Source: Galeruca laticollis (Eukaryota; Arthropoda; Insecta; Coleoptera; Chrysomelidae). Taken from it: a stretch of DNA of 64,000 nt. A program made the position numbers and the translations under genes. Positions 10,557 through 21,334 of the stretch are shown here, piece after piece. Below the pieces are notes generated by a model. It saw only the letters and a list, made by a program, of their open reading frames with translations, had not been told where the DNA came from and searched no databases. The stretch covers positions 140,515,423 through 140,579,422 of the forward strand of contig OY998181.1 in the NCBI GenBank assembly GCA_963921935.1. The letters are read 5' to 3'. Each line of letters opens with the position of its first letter. The first letter of the stretch is position 1.

Positions 10557-11537
10557 GTAAAAAGTGACAACTTGTAAATTGCAAGCATTTTTAATATATT
10601 TTCAATTTTGAACTTTATAGGTGGGAGGGAGAGGCCGATGCGCCCCCCCCCCCAAGTTCAAATCCTAAAGCCGTCACTGGTACAAGATACCTAAGGAGTG
10701 CTTGCAGATGGTTAACGAAGGTATGGATAAGCACACACATGGTAGAAGATTGTGCAAAAAAGAAGCAATAGAGTGGTGGGTAGAGAAGAATGAAATACCA
10801 AATAAAGACACCATTGACATAATAAATATATTATACCGCCCTCATAGAGAAGAAGTGGCAAAGTATCATGCAGTAGAATGGAGGTATACAAAAATAAGGT
10901 TTGGCCAACCCATCTTAGAAATAAGAACGGTTGCCACAAAAACAATATTGACTGACATTAACAAAAACGTACATGAGCCTCTAATCAAATCTGTATTATT
11001 TCCTCACCTCACAATCCCCGATCCCAGAATAACACCAGCGCTCTCCTCCAGAATCAAAGAAGTCATGAATGTCTCAATAACATCTAAAATGAGCCTCATG
11101 AGCCAAATAAGAGTCATCTTAAACAACCTGGAACCAAAAATCAGATGTCTCCTATTGATCCCTGGATCATATGATTCCGCTGCTTCTTTTAAAGACGCAC
11201 TGAGCCACAACAATTTTGTAGTCAGGTCTGCCGGAATAAAGCCAGAAGAACAGACTAGAGATTCAAGGAAGTTATATGAGTCAGTCTCAAATGTGATAAG
11301 CAGTGTCATTTATGAAGGCAAGAAGGAAAAATGGGACAGGGACACAATATATGAAGCACTAACCAGCATTTAAATCAGGGGCCGCTCTCTCAAAAACCTA
11401 CTTGATCAGTTAAAATCATACAACTCGGTGGAACTTAAGATACTTAATAGCCTTGTTTGAGCGAGAAGATACGCTAGAAGTCAACCGAAGAGGCTTCATT
11501 ACCTGTCCCCACATAACACCTGTTATCAGGGTTGAGA

Positions 11538-11546
11538 GAGAGCAAT
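11538..11546. repeat. Target-site duplication of LINE unit, right copy
   Basis: GAGAGCAAT, identical to 2260-2268. To its right the outer hAT resumes with its leader and the ATG at 11647. Confidence 0.75.
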
Positions 11547-11646
11547 GTTTATTAACGTGTTTTATTTGCTTGGGCATTACATTTTAACAGAATACAAACA
11601 ATTTTTCTTCTGGCATAGTAGTATTAGTAGCGATTTGTAAAAAACA

Positions 11647-14251
11647 ATGAGTGAAAGGAAAACAGATTATCCCAGTGGAAATACCAAAAGAAAAAGTAAA
11701 CAGAAAAGGGAGGAGGTTATAAAAAATGCCCAAAATTTCTTCATTTTTCAGACACCAGCTCCTGTGAGTGATTTAGATTGCAAAGGTAAGTACTACCCAA
11801 CCCATTATCAGTACTACACAACCCGAGTAGAGCCTGCGTATGTCTGAACACTCTCTAACCATTACCTTACGTAATTTATTTAACATATATTTTTGAAATT
11901 TATCAAAACATTCGATTTTATTTTTTAACAATTATATTTTCAGATTCTTCTGAAGCACGTTCTTCGTCAAATGTCCATCCAGGAATGGAAGAAACCCAAA
12001 TCGACGATTCTGAGATATCTGAAGATTGTAATATAGTTTCATCAGATAGAGGAAATTTTGGTGACAGTCCAACTGAATGCGAACGAAAAATAATATTTAA
12101 ATTGGGTCCATTCAAGCCACAAGGACCGTTTCCAAAAGATTCAGAAAGTAACCGACCTTTTTCGGTCTATTATTGTTCATATATCAATAAGGCAGGCATC
12201 AAAATTCCAAGACCATGGTTATGTTATTCTAATGTTTTAAACAAACCGTATTGCCACTTCTGTTGGTTATTAGCTGATCGTCAAAGCAAATCGTACTCCT
12301 CTGCATGGGTTAACGGTGTTTCCATTAGATGCAATTTTACGCAAACTATACTTGACCATGAAAAGTCACAGCAGCATATTAATGCATCCCTGTCTTATAA
12401 TAATTGGTTACAAGGAAATACTATCGATAATCTATTGCAAAGTGAAATCAATAGTAAAATTACATTCTGGAGAGATGTATTGCATCGTATAATTAATGTT
12501 TTAATTACTTTAGCATCTTGTAATCTACCTTTAAGAGGCCATGATTCTGATTCTGGAAATTTTATGGCAATTTTACGTTTGCTATCTAATTATGATGCAA
12601 CTTTAAAAGAACTTCTTCTAAAACCAAAAGGCAAAATAAATTATTTAAGCCCTACGATTCAAAATGAAATTATTAATTCACTTGGTACCGTAGTTAGAAA
12701 CAATATTATCTCAGAAATTAAAAAAGCTCCATTTCTGACAATAATTCTAGATACAACACAAGACTTGTCAAAAATTGACCAACTTTCTGTAGTTTTTCAA
12801 TACATCTCGACTACAGAAAATGATGATAATGTGCCTAAAGAATTAAAAATCTGTCCTTTTTGGGGTTTATAGCAGTAATCGATTGCAGAGCTGAAGGACT
12901 TAAAATTGAAATTTTAAATACGATTAAAGAATATGGAATTGATTTGACTAAATGTAGAGGACAGGGTTACGATGGAGCAAACGTTATGTCGGGTGTTTAT
13001 GGAGGATTACAAACCCTAATAAGAGAGCATGCTCCGAATGCCGATTATGTTCATTGTGCTGCACACGCATTAAATTTAGTTTTAAACGATGCTGCGAAAC
13101 ATGTTCGTGAAGTGTCGACTTTTTTCTATAATTTACAAAAAATATATACTTTTTTTGGCAATAGTATACAACGCTGGGCAATGTTAAGTGACGATTCATC
13201 TGAAAAATATTTAATTACTCTTAAAAAGATATGTCCTACCAGATGGTCTTCAAGGAACGACGCTTTATTTGCGGTAAAGAAAAATTATTTATTAATCATG
13301 AAAACTTTGTACCAACTAAATTTGATTTCGAAAAAAAAAGATGAACGTGAAGAATGTAAAAATATAATTAACATTTTAGAGAGTTATGATTTCTTAGTGC
13401 TTGTCACATTTTTTTCTTCACTATTTGAAATCATTAATCCTGTTTCTAAAGCTTTACAGCATGAAAATAATGAATTACAAAAAACTAGTATTTTATTAAG
13501 TAATCTTTTGAATAGACTGTGCGAATTAAGAAATCAAAATTCATTCAATAGTTTGCTAAATGAGTCCAAAGATTTAGCAAAAGAGTGGAGGGTGACAACG
13601 GATTTTAAAAACAAAAGGCGAAAGATAACGAAACGTTTTTTTGATGAGTTGTCACAAGATGAGAGAATTTCAGACCCGGAATCCTATTTCAAAGTCAATG
13701 TCTACTACTGCTGTTTAGATATATTAATTTCTCAAACTAAACAAAGATTTCAGAGCCTTTGCAACCTGAGTAGTCCGTTCGAAATATTACAACCGGAGAA
13801 ACTCCCGTCTTCTTAAAACGAAGAGATATTAAACGCTTCCGGAAAACTGTCGGCTAAATACAGTAAATACATCTCAGTTAATCTTTATGACCAATTAAAG
13901 GCTCTAAAAACACGCTTAAAATCTGAAATTCAAAAAATTCATTCCATTAAGGAACTCATTGAATTATTGCTGATAAAATTCAATAGTCTTGCATCCAGTT
14001 TTCCGGAGGTAATAACAGCATGCTTTTTATTCTTGACCCTTCCAGTTACAACCGCAACTGCTGAAAGAAGTTTTTCAAAATTAAAACTGATAAAAAATTA
14101 CCTAAGAACTTCAATGGGACAGAAACGCCTGTCAGACCTGTCACTATTGTCCATAGAGGGAGGAACTTTAGAAAAACTAAAGTCATCATTAGCTATAAAT
14201 GATTTAATAAATCAGTTTGCCGAAAAAAAGGCAAGGAGGGTGTATATTTGA
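11647..14251 (+). pseudogene. Outer hAT transposase, TTF-finger / DUF4371 type
   Basis: Exon 1 (11647-11785) is a short Lys-rich N-terminus ending at a GTAAGT donor; exon 2 begins at 11944 after TTTTCAG. The finger region has KIPRPWLCYSN, YCHFCWLLAD and a downstream DHEKSQQH. Next come LPLRGHDSDSGNFMAIL, then the DUF4371 block with ILDTTQDLSKIDQLSVVFQY and GQGYDGANVMSG, and HCAAHALNLVL. The C-terminal dimerisation block TATAERSFSKLKLIKNYLRT lies at about 14060-14110 and the protein ends VYI at a TGA (14251). Lesions are few: a frameshift at about 12855 in a T/G run and a TAA at 13814-13816. It is therefore better preserved than the hAT at 5895-9554, and is a distinct subfamily from it. Confidence 0.9.
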
Positions 14252-14398
14252 TTTGAAATGTTTGTAAAAATTTTGAAAAAAGTGACAGATAGATAATTAT
14301 GATGAATAAATATTTCTTTTAATTTTATGCAAAGATTTTCCTAAGGGTCCCCTAATAAATTTTTATACGGGGCCCCGCCAAGGCACGCTACGCTTCTG

Positions 14399-14406
14399 AA
14401 TATATT

Positions 14407-14466
<60 letters not shown>
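14399..14466. repeat. (TA)n microsatellite
   Basis: About 65 bases of almost pure TA repeat immediately to the right of the outer hAT end. Confidence 0.95.
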
Positions 14467-14469
<3 letters not shown>

Positions 14470-17100
14470 AAAAATATCAGGGTACTTCTTAAATACTAAA
14501 ATTGATGTCTTGTCAAATTAAAAATAATTAGAAAATCAAATTAACCCAAAGTAACAACTAAATCTATCACTAACCTGTGTCTGTCCTTGCTAATACTGGG
14601 GCTTCAAATCAAACGAATACATCTTACAACCATCGATGAAAATTCAATACCATTAAACCATAATCAGGAAACAATACCAGACAAGAACAACACCGGGAAT
14701 ATGGGAATCATGTTTTCAAAAAAACCTGATTTAACTTAGCATCTTTTACCAATACACTTCAATGTATGTTTTTATAATAATCATTTTTCCAAACTCTTAA
14801 ATTGTAAAACCTTTCTCTTCCAAATTGTTTATTATTACTTTCTCATAAAACCAATATGTTTACCCTTTATTTAGAAAAAGCCTTCTTTTTTTGGTTACTA
14901 TCTTTATGGGAACTAAACCTGTATCAACGGCAGCCTATTAATAAACTTTTAACTTCCTATATTTGGATTAAATATGTATAGGTTATCGAACATTGAAAAT
15001 GAATAATTTTCTTTAAATGAAGATGCATCCCATGCAAACCTAATATAATTTTTCTATTTTGTTTCAGTATTACAATTGCAACTTCATTTTAATTGTATTT
15101 GCAACTTAAAGCTTCAAGAATTTATCAGCTGGATTTGCCAAAAGTTAGGAAGTCAATCTATAATCTCTTCATGACATTTGTAATTGCAATAAGCAACATA
15201 ATTTACTAATTTTGTTGCAGTATTTTAATATCGTGACGACGCCCCTGTGCTACGACTAGTGCGCAGTCTCCATTGCGGAGTAAGGGAGAAGTTTTGTCCG
15301 TGCTACCAACCAGTTGTCAGTAGTGAGTTTTGACAGAGAACAGAGATAACAAAGATATATAACGTATCGCATGTCGTAAAAAAATGTAATGTCAATATTG
15401 TCAATCTAACAAAATAATTGAGGGAGTCAGTTCCATTTACTATTTACTTTGCATTCTTTTTGAGTTTGTAGAGGTAGAATTTTCGTCATTTCATATTTTA
15501 TTACATATGTAAGAATATTTTTTTTATTATTTTAGTATGTGTATCAGACTTGATAGTTTTAAAGCGTGAACATGGGTTACGGTAACAGCCTTGAAATAAT
15601 CTTAAAATATAATTTTCTGATAAGCGAGAACCCTTAGATAATGTATGGGCCATGTGGAAGATAAAATATCGTCTGTCGATGAAAGTTGTAGGAATATTAT
15701 GTATTCTTAAGGGTCGTTTGAAAGAATTTCTAGGCACAGTTTGAAATTACGCATCGTACAGAGAAGGTTCATTTTACAAATATTGTGGAAAGATAAATTA
15801 TTTGTGTGTGAGTGTGTTCTTCTGAATTTTGCCGTTCCGAACCGTTCTAGGTGAGTTTCCTCACGAGTAATTAATTTTTGTCCATTAGGATTTGTTTTAT
15901 TTCACAATTAAGTAATTTCATTGGATTAAATTAAATATTATTACCAATTAATATTTTGTAGTCAATTTGATAAACTCTGATTTAGACAACCTTATTTTTA
16001 AAGTTTACAGGGTTGTATTATTTGATTAAAAGGTATTTCAGAATGTACATATATATTTTTACCTACGAGGTGTGATGAAAAATAAAGTGATTAGTAATAT
16101 TACATTGTTTGTTCCGGCGCAGCACACTGCGGTCAGTGTATGCGTTTGTGTTGGGATTACTGTGGTCAGTTTTCCAGGGGTCGTACTGTGGTTTGTACGA
16201 GCTAGTGACATTGCGGTCAGTGTGCTAGTTTTCACACTGCTGTGGCAAGAGAATGACTGTTTATTATTCTTGTTGCTATAATTAGTGTTGTTGCCCTGTT
16301 TTGTTATATCGATCGATAGTTGGACACTGCGGTCAGTGTCGACGGAATGGAGAATTGATATTTGGTCAGTTCTACCAAATGGAAATTAAGTCAATAAGTT
16401 CTTGACATGAATCAACTTTATTATTGATGTTTTCTAGTTAAATATGACTGAGAAAGATAATAATTTTAATTATTTACCATTGCCAATTTTTAACTACTTT
16501 CTTTAATTTAAAAAAAAATACTTTTGGTAGACTTAATTGCTCATCAGTTTCTGTTACGGTTTATGGGTCTTGTTTTATAACGTCTTGCTCGTCTATTTAT
16601 TGTTTTTCGAGTTTGTGCTTGTCGACACTTTTTCAATGCTACTGCACACAATAGTAGTCCCACGGCACCAAGAAGCATATCTTTATGTATTTCGTAATCC
16701 ACTGTGATTCAAACTACATAAACATTTAGATTATAATACAAAATTTAAAATTCAAAACAACATAGGACACAGGCTGTAGATGATCTGTATAATTTCTAGG
16801 TTAATTTGAATGTCGCGAGTACGTTATCTCTGCCCATGCGCAAAATTTCCGTTCCATTTATTTATAACTGCAACAATTTTTACAGACCGTTCGTTACGTA
16901 TTTAGTGCGTCTACGTGTGATATACGTTTACAGTCCGTCAATCTATAAATCCAGCTTTATGGTATTGGCTAAATATAGAAGGCAATACCATACTTACTAA
17001 AAAGTATTCTGTAATCTGTTTTTAGGTGCTGTCCAAAAGGCCAGCTAATGTCAGGATATATGTAAGGTATTGTTTGAATTTAGTTTTGTGATTTAATAAT
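14470..17100. other. Noncoding stretch, no gene seen
   Basis: AT-rich, no ORF with family motifs. It holds a cluster of a short inverted motif, CACTGCGGTCAGTG and variants, between about 16120 and 16340, and a more GC-rich patch near 15230-15310. The small open frames at 15501-15737 (minus), 16072-16281 and 16806-17000 have no recognisable features. Confidence 0.6.
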
Positions 17101-17566
17101 ACTTTTAATAGATTTTAGCATACATTTTGGTGCAGTTTGAAGGATCACCAAAGGTTTATGTTAAGAACATTTGTCATATATAAGAAACAAATGGAGTTAA
17201 ATTACTAAAATGGAATGGGATACATGGTGAGAGTATTAGCAGTCCACAAAAATAAAAATTTTCTTCACAGCCTAGCATGGAACTTAAAATTTTGAATGAC
17301 CAAGAATACTTTTAGTGCAACACCCTACAAATACTTTTGAAGAGAATCTGGATTTTCCCCTCGCCCAGACTGAAACTTACCCAGAATCTGTTCAGCTACT
17401 AGAGTTGTAATACTTTCAAAATATCAGAATTTGAGTCGGTTGATAACATTGACCAAACATCTATACAAATACAACAATCAAATTTAGAAGGTATTAAGCT
17501 TAAACAAATTATAGCGAGTGATGTTTCATTTTATTTTTGTTTTAGCTACTTCACATTTCAAGTATT

Positions 17567-20500
17567 TTGACAATTTTCAAGAAGCCTATTTGTCATATAA
17601 TGGAATCCTCGATGCTGAATCAGGAGCTGTATAGAGTGATTATGAAAAACACTCACTCATCCATTCTTAATCCACATTCTACTGCTACACTCAACATCTA
17701 TCAGAGTTTTGCCAATGATACTGACCTTAATCCTTTTCTGGATATGGATAACCCCAATCAACTTGACATGAACCATACTATAAGTGGTAATCTTGACCAT
17801 GATTCTCCATTAAATATTTCAGAAAATGTGGCAATTAACTCTACATTTAGCAACTCTGTTATGGGAACTCCGGGCAATTACAATCAATCATAAAGTACCA
17901 ATTCTGAATTTTTTCCAAGTGTTTGTGTCTTCAATTTCGACACTGAAATGGACGTTGACAAAGATGTCTGTAATAATTTCAACACAAACTTTGGTCTAGG
18001 ATTTGACCAAGGTAGCAGTGACAGTAGTAATGAACAAGTACAAAATAATCCTGAAGGTAGAAAACATGTACGTAATTGTGAGTTTAATTTCACTAATGAT
18101 AAAGTTTTGCATTCAATAATTTGGCCTTTTTTAATAATGGCAACTGAGTCGTATTTCATAATTTCAGCTTAAATTCGACCAAAATGCAAACACTGCCGCT
18201 TGTATTGTGGTGTAAAGACTGTAACATTGTCAAGACATCTGCTTCGGAAACATACAAATGAGGAAGAAGCGAAGAAGGCCATTTCTCATGATTCTAGTAA
18301 GTTGTAATAATTACACAATAATAAAGTAACCAGATTATAATGATACGTTTATAAAAATAAATTCTAAAATATATTAATGACAGTAACAGCAGATTTTATG
18401 TTTGCACATTTATTCCTTATTCAGATTGTTGTTTGGGACATAAACCACATATATCTTCTTATTTATTTATTCTTTCTAATCTAAAGACCAAGGTTTATTT
18501 TGAAGATTTTGCAAAATAGTAGAATGTGTATTTTTTGTTTTCATCTAAATGTATCATTGACAATTCTGTTGTAAGCTACTGTAAACTGTATTTCAAATAT
18601 GGGTATTCCTTCTTCTGGATGTACCACTGGCAATTCTGTTATAGGCAAATGCACCATCTATTTTAATATTATACAAGGTGAAACAAATGAATATTGGAGC
18701 TAGATTTGGAACGGAGCTCTAATTAATTTGGAGTTATCTAGATGCTTTGTTACCAATGTTTGGATTTGTAAGTCACACCTGAAATTTTGATATTTCAATA
18801 TATATGGAAAACTACCTGACCCAAGGTCGTAACATATTTCTAACAATATATAGTTTATTTCCCAGACAATATTTTGAATAAATATAGGATGCCACAGGAA
18901 AATTAACGGTTTTAATGATTAAAACTAACTTTTCCGCAATGCTCTAACTAACAAACCGAAATTTCTCCAAAAATGTGTTATACAACCCGTTATACTGGCT
19001 CTGGTGAGCTGAAAATCAATGGGATTCACCTATTAGATGCCCTGAACAATATCCAATCATAAAATTGGTCACTTATATACACCTGGAGGCTGTATCGTGC
19101 TATCTAGAAAACGTAAACGACGACACACAGAATTTTCTTTCTAAAGCCCATGTTTTCGTGTTTTTCTAGCTGAAAATTGTTTCTTACATAATAGGATTGT
19201 GTGGAAAAGTGATTTTCGATCATAATAATTATATTTCCTGCAATGCCGTATTTGTTAGTAATAAGGTGTAAATATGAGTTGACGTGTATACTTTTCTATA
19301 AGTTATACAAATTGAATTTTTATTTCAGAATCTCAAGATAGGCTCAGGTGCTTGGAGAAGATTAGGAACGAGGGTGATTATATGTACAACAAAAGTATTA
19401 ACCAAAACATTGTTTTAAGAAATAATAGCAAACCTACTCTGACAACATATTTACCATGTAAGTCGTGCAATGGATACTATTCGGTGAAGAATTTAAGACA
19501 TCATGTGAGAAAGTTTTGTTCGCAGAACCCTACCATCAAGCGTAATCTAGTTTCTTCAAGTTACATAAAGGTTCTTTCATTCATCCCCTAGCCTGGGAGA
19601 ATCTGAAGACATTAGGTTTTCCATCTTTGCGAGATGTACCCACATTGAAACTGGTAACAAGTGATCCAACTGCTGTTCTGTTTGGTAATAGCCTAGCTGG
19701 AACATACCTTACGTTACGTCAACATCACAGTAAAATGATTGCAGCTCAATTTAGACAATTAGGAAAAAAGTCTTGACAATACAATCTTTAGATTCTTCAA
19801 TAATAGATATAAAACAAATTTTCTCTCCCGCCAAATATAATATTGTAGTAGAAGCTATCAGAAATATAGTTGGATTTGATGGTACAAAATACAAAACTCC
19901 TACTATTGTTTATCAAGCTTGTACATTATTGAAAAAAATTGCAAATTTTGTCAAATGTTTAAAAATAAAAAAGGGCGATAACAAAGGTATGAAACAAGTT
20001 GAAAACTTCCTATTTCTATTAAAAACAAGTCAAAATGGCAAAAGAAATACGAACCAGGCATCAACGCACTAAGAAAGAAGTTCTGCCAACAACGTCTGAA
20101 ATTAACAATTTGGTAGGACTTTTGGAGAAATATATAGATGTTCGTCATAAATTCTTGATCAAATCATTTGTTAAAGAGTTATGGATAGAATTATCCCAGC
20201 TCACTTTAATATACATTTTAGTATTTAACAGAAAACGCTCTGGTGAGTTCGGCGCACAGAAATTTTGCTAGATATATTGCAAAAGGTAAACTCAATAGAA
20301 GTGCTTCTGTACCTGTCAGAGTAAAGTTAAAAGTGCTATGGATCTATTGTTGTTTTACAGAGAGGCTGCTAATATTAACAAGGAGAATAATTTTTTTTGC
20401 AGATTCTAAACATGATAATACTTTTTATCTGGCAGATATTGCTCTGAAAAGATATTGCTTCTAAACAGTCCAGTTATAAAAATTACTGCAACTAATTTAC

Positions 20501-21233
20501 GAAAACATCTTGCCACATCTACAGCCTCCTTACCATCGAATACTCAATCTGTTATTAGTGACTTTATGGGACAGGGACAAGAAATACATAATAATATGAA
20601 TGAACAGAGGGATGCTTATATTGATATCATTACAATACAGTATACAGTATTTTTACAGAGTGGCGATAATACTGGAAATTCTGTTTCCAATAACCAAATT
20701 AATGTATCAGATTTTTTATATAGTAATGACGAATCCCAAAATGTTTTTTATGAAAACTCCTTTCAAGAGCAAAAAACTGCAAAAACCAACTGTAAAAAGA
20801 TATTATCAACCATCTTTGAAACCAGTGACGATTTATTTCAAGAGAATCCATCTGATGGCAATGGAGATGTGGATAATACATTTTAAATGACAGGTCCATC
20901 TTCTAGTTCAGCAGTAACTGTATCAATTTCAACTCATCGCCTTAATCATAGAACATCTTTCCCATGTTTATGAACAGCTTATTCTCCAACTGTCAGTGAA
21001 AATTCTAATATTTCCTGCAATACAGAAATACACAAGTCTGTTTCTATCAGGAAGACTTGGTCTACTCTAGTGAGCGATGTTTTCTCTGATTATTTTAATA
21101 ATGTGCAGGTTCCTGATCAATCTGAAATCCAACACAGGAAGGTGACAACTGAACTACAAAATATGTCCCGTTCTATTCCACACATTCAAAATTGGATTCA
21201 GGCCGAAATTCACAGATCCAAGAGAGGTAAATA
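17567..21233 (+). pseudogene. C2H2-finger plus tyrosine-recombinase-like gene (insect multicopy family), degraded
   Basis: A multi-exon gene. 17567-18172 is an acidic, Asn/Asp-rich N-terminal part. 18180-18300 encodes CKHCRLYCGVKTVTLSRHLL, a C2H2-like finger, and 19352-19560 a second (YLPCKSCNGYYSVKNLRHHV). 19583-20072 carries TYLTLRQHHSKMIAAQFRQL and a helical region. 20240-20620 is the recombinase-like part: FNRKRSGEF resembles box I (R...E) and TNLRKHLATSTASL with FMGQGQEIH resembles the R-x-x-H and LGH blocks of tyrosine recombinases. In relatives that I recall, the last block reads FMGH followed by a Tyr; here His is Gln and the Tyr is lost. 21040-21228 gives the usual C-terminal SANT-like segment ending before a donor. 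Frames change repeatedly between 19590 and 20460, so it is inactive. The function of the family is unproven; Crypton-type recombinase origin is inference. Confidence 0.62.
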
Positions 21234-21334
21234 AGTGATCTTAATATACCCAATTTACTCATAGTTAACATTAAAATTTGATAATAGCATTTTTTCCAAA
21301 AACTAATTTACGTTTTTCACTAGGGAAAAAAGGT

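Larger units (their letters stand above)
5499..10679 (+). mobile_element. Complete inner hAT transposon with 8-bp target duplication
   Basis: The left terminus starts CAATGGCGGGTTTAAGG at 5499; the right terminus ends CCTAAAGCCGTCACTG at 10679, its imperfect inverted complement. Flanking octamers are CTACAAGA (5491-5498) and GTACAAGA (10680-10687), 7 of 8 identical, the size expected for hAT. Poly-G and poly-C runs occur just inside both ends (5511-5531 and 10642-10653). The insertion lies inside the open frame of an unidentified ORF. It carries a transposase gene, a MITE in the intron and a long foldback repeat in the 3' region. Confidence 0.85.
5255..11530 (+). pseudogene. Unidentified ORF split by a hAT insertion; possible captured foreign gene
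   Basis: Two open blocks, 5255-5498 and 10688-11373, encode parts of one protein. If the hAT and one copy of its duplication are ignored, the frame runs straight through. About 300 residues are open before a TAA at 11371-11373; the same frame stays protein-like to about 11450, and another frame from there to about 11530, so it probably extended to the edge of the LINE unit. The N-terminal 60 residues are Lys-rich and helical; further on there is a WW-containing basic stretch. There is no zinc finger, RT or transposase motif, no intron, and no family I recognise. Its GC is higher than that of the LINE beside it. A viral protein of a negative-strand RNA virus is one possibility; an unknown transposon ORF is another. 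Confidence 0.55.
2269..11537 (-). mobile_element. LINE insertion unit with foreign plus-strand segment at its 5' end
   Basis: The unit is bounded by the 9-bp duplication GAGAGCAAT (2260-2268, 11538-11546). Read on the minus strand it is: a segment antisense to an unknown ORF (11537 down to about 5229, with the hAT at 5499-10679 inserted later), then a 5'-truncated LINE (about 5228 down to 2269), then a short A-tail. A single duplication round both parts implies that they integrated together. The later hAT has its own 8-bp duplication, and the LINE tail was later tandemly duplicated. Confidence 0.65.
1990..14398 (+). mobile_element. Outer hAT transposon, interrupted by a LINE unit
   Basis: The left end starts CAGGGGCGTAGC at 1990, and the right end is GCTACGC followed by TTCTG, finishing at 14398; these are imperfect terminal inverted repeats. 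Inside, both ends share a further stretch around a TTATACGGG / CCCCGTATAA match. The coding part (11647-14251) sits at the right. Once the LINE unit at 2269-11537 is removed, 2268 joins 11547 and leaves a normal roughly 3.1-kb hAT with a short leader before the ATG at 11647. No clean 8-bp target duplication is seen; the right flank is a TA repeat that may have eroded it. Confidence 0.7.

Noticed and set aside
16072..16281. Hydrophobic 69-codon ORF suggesting a small membrane protein
   Set aside because: The hydrophobic content comes from the repeated CACTGCGGTCAGTG words and T-rich DNA; no homologue recognised.
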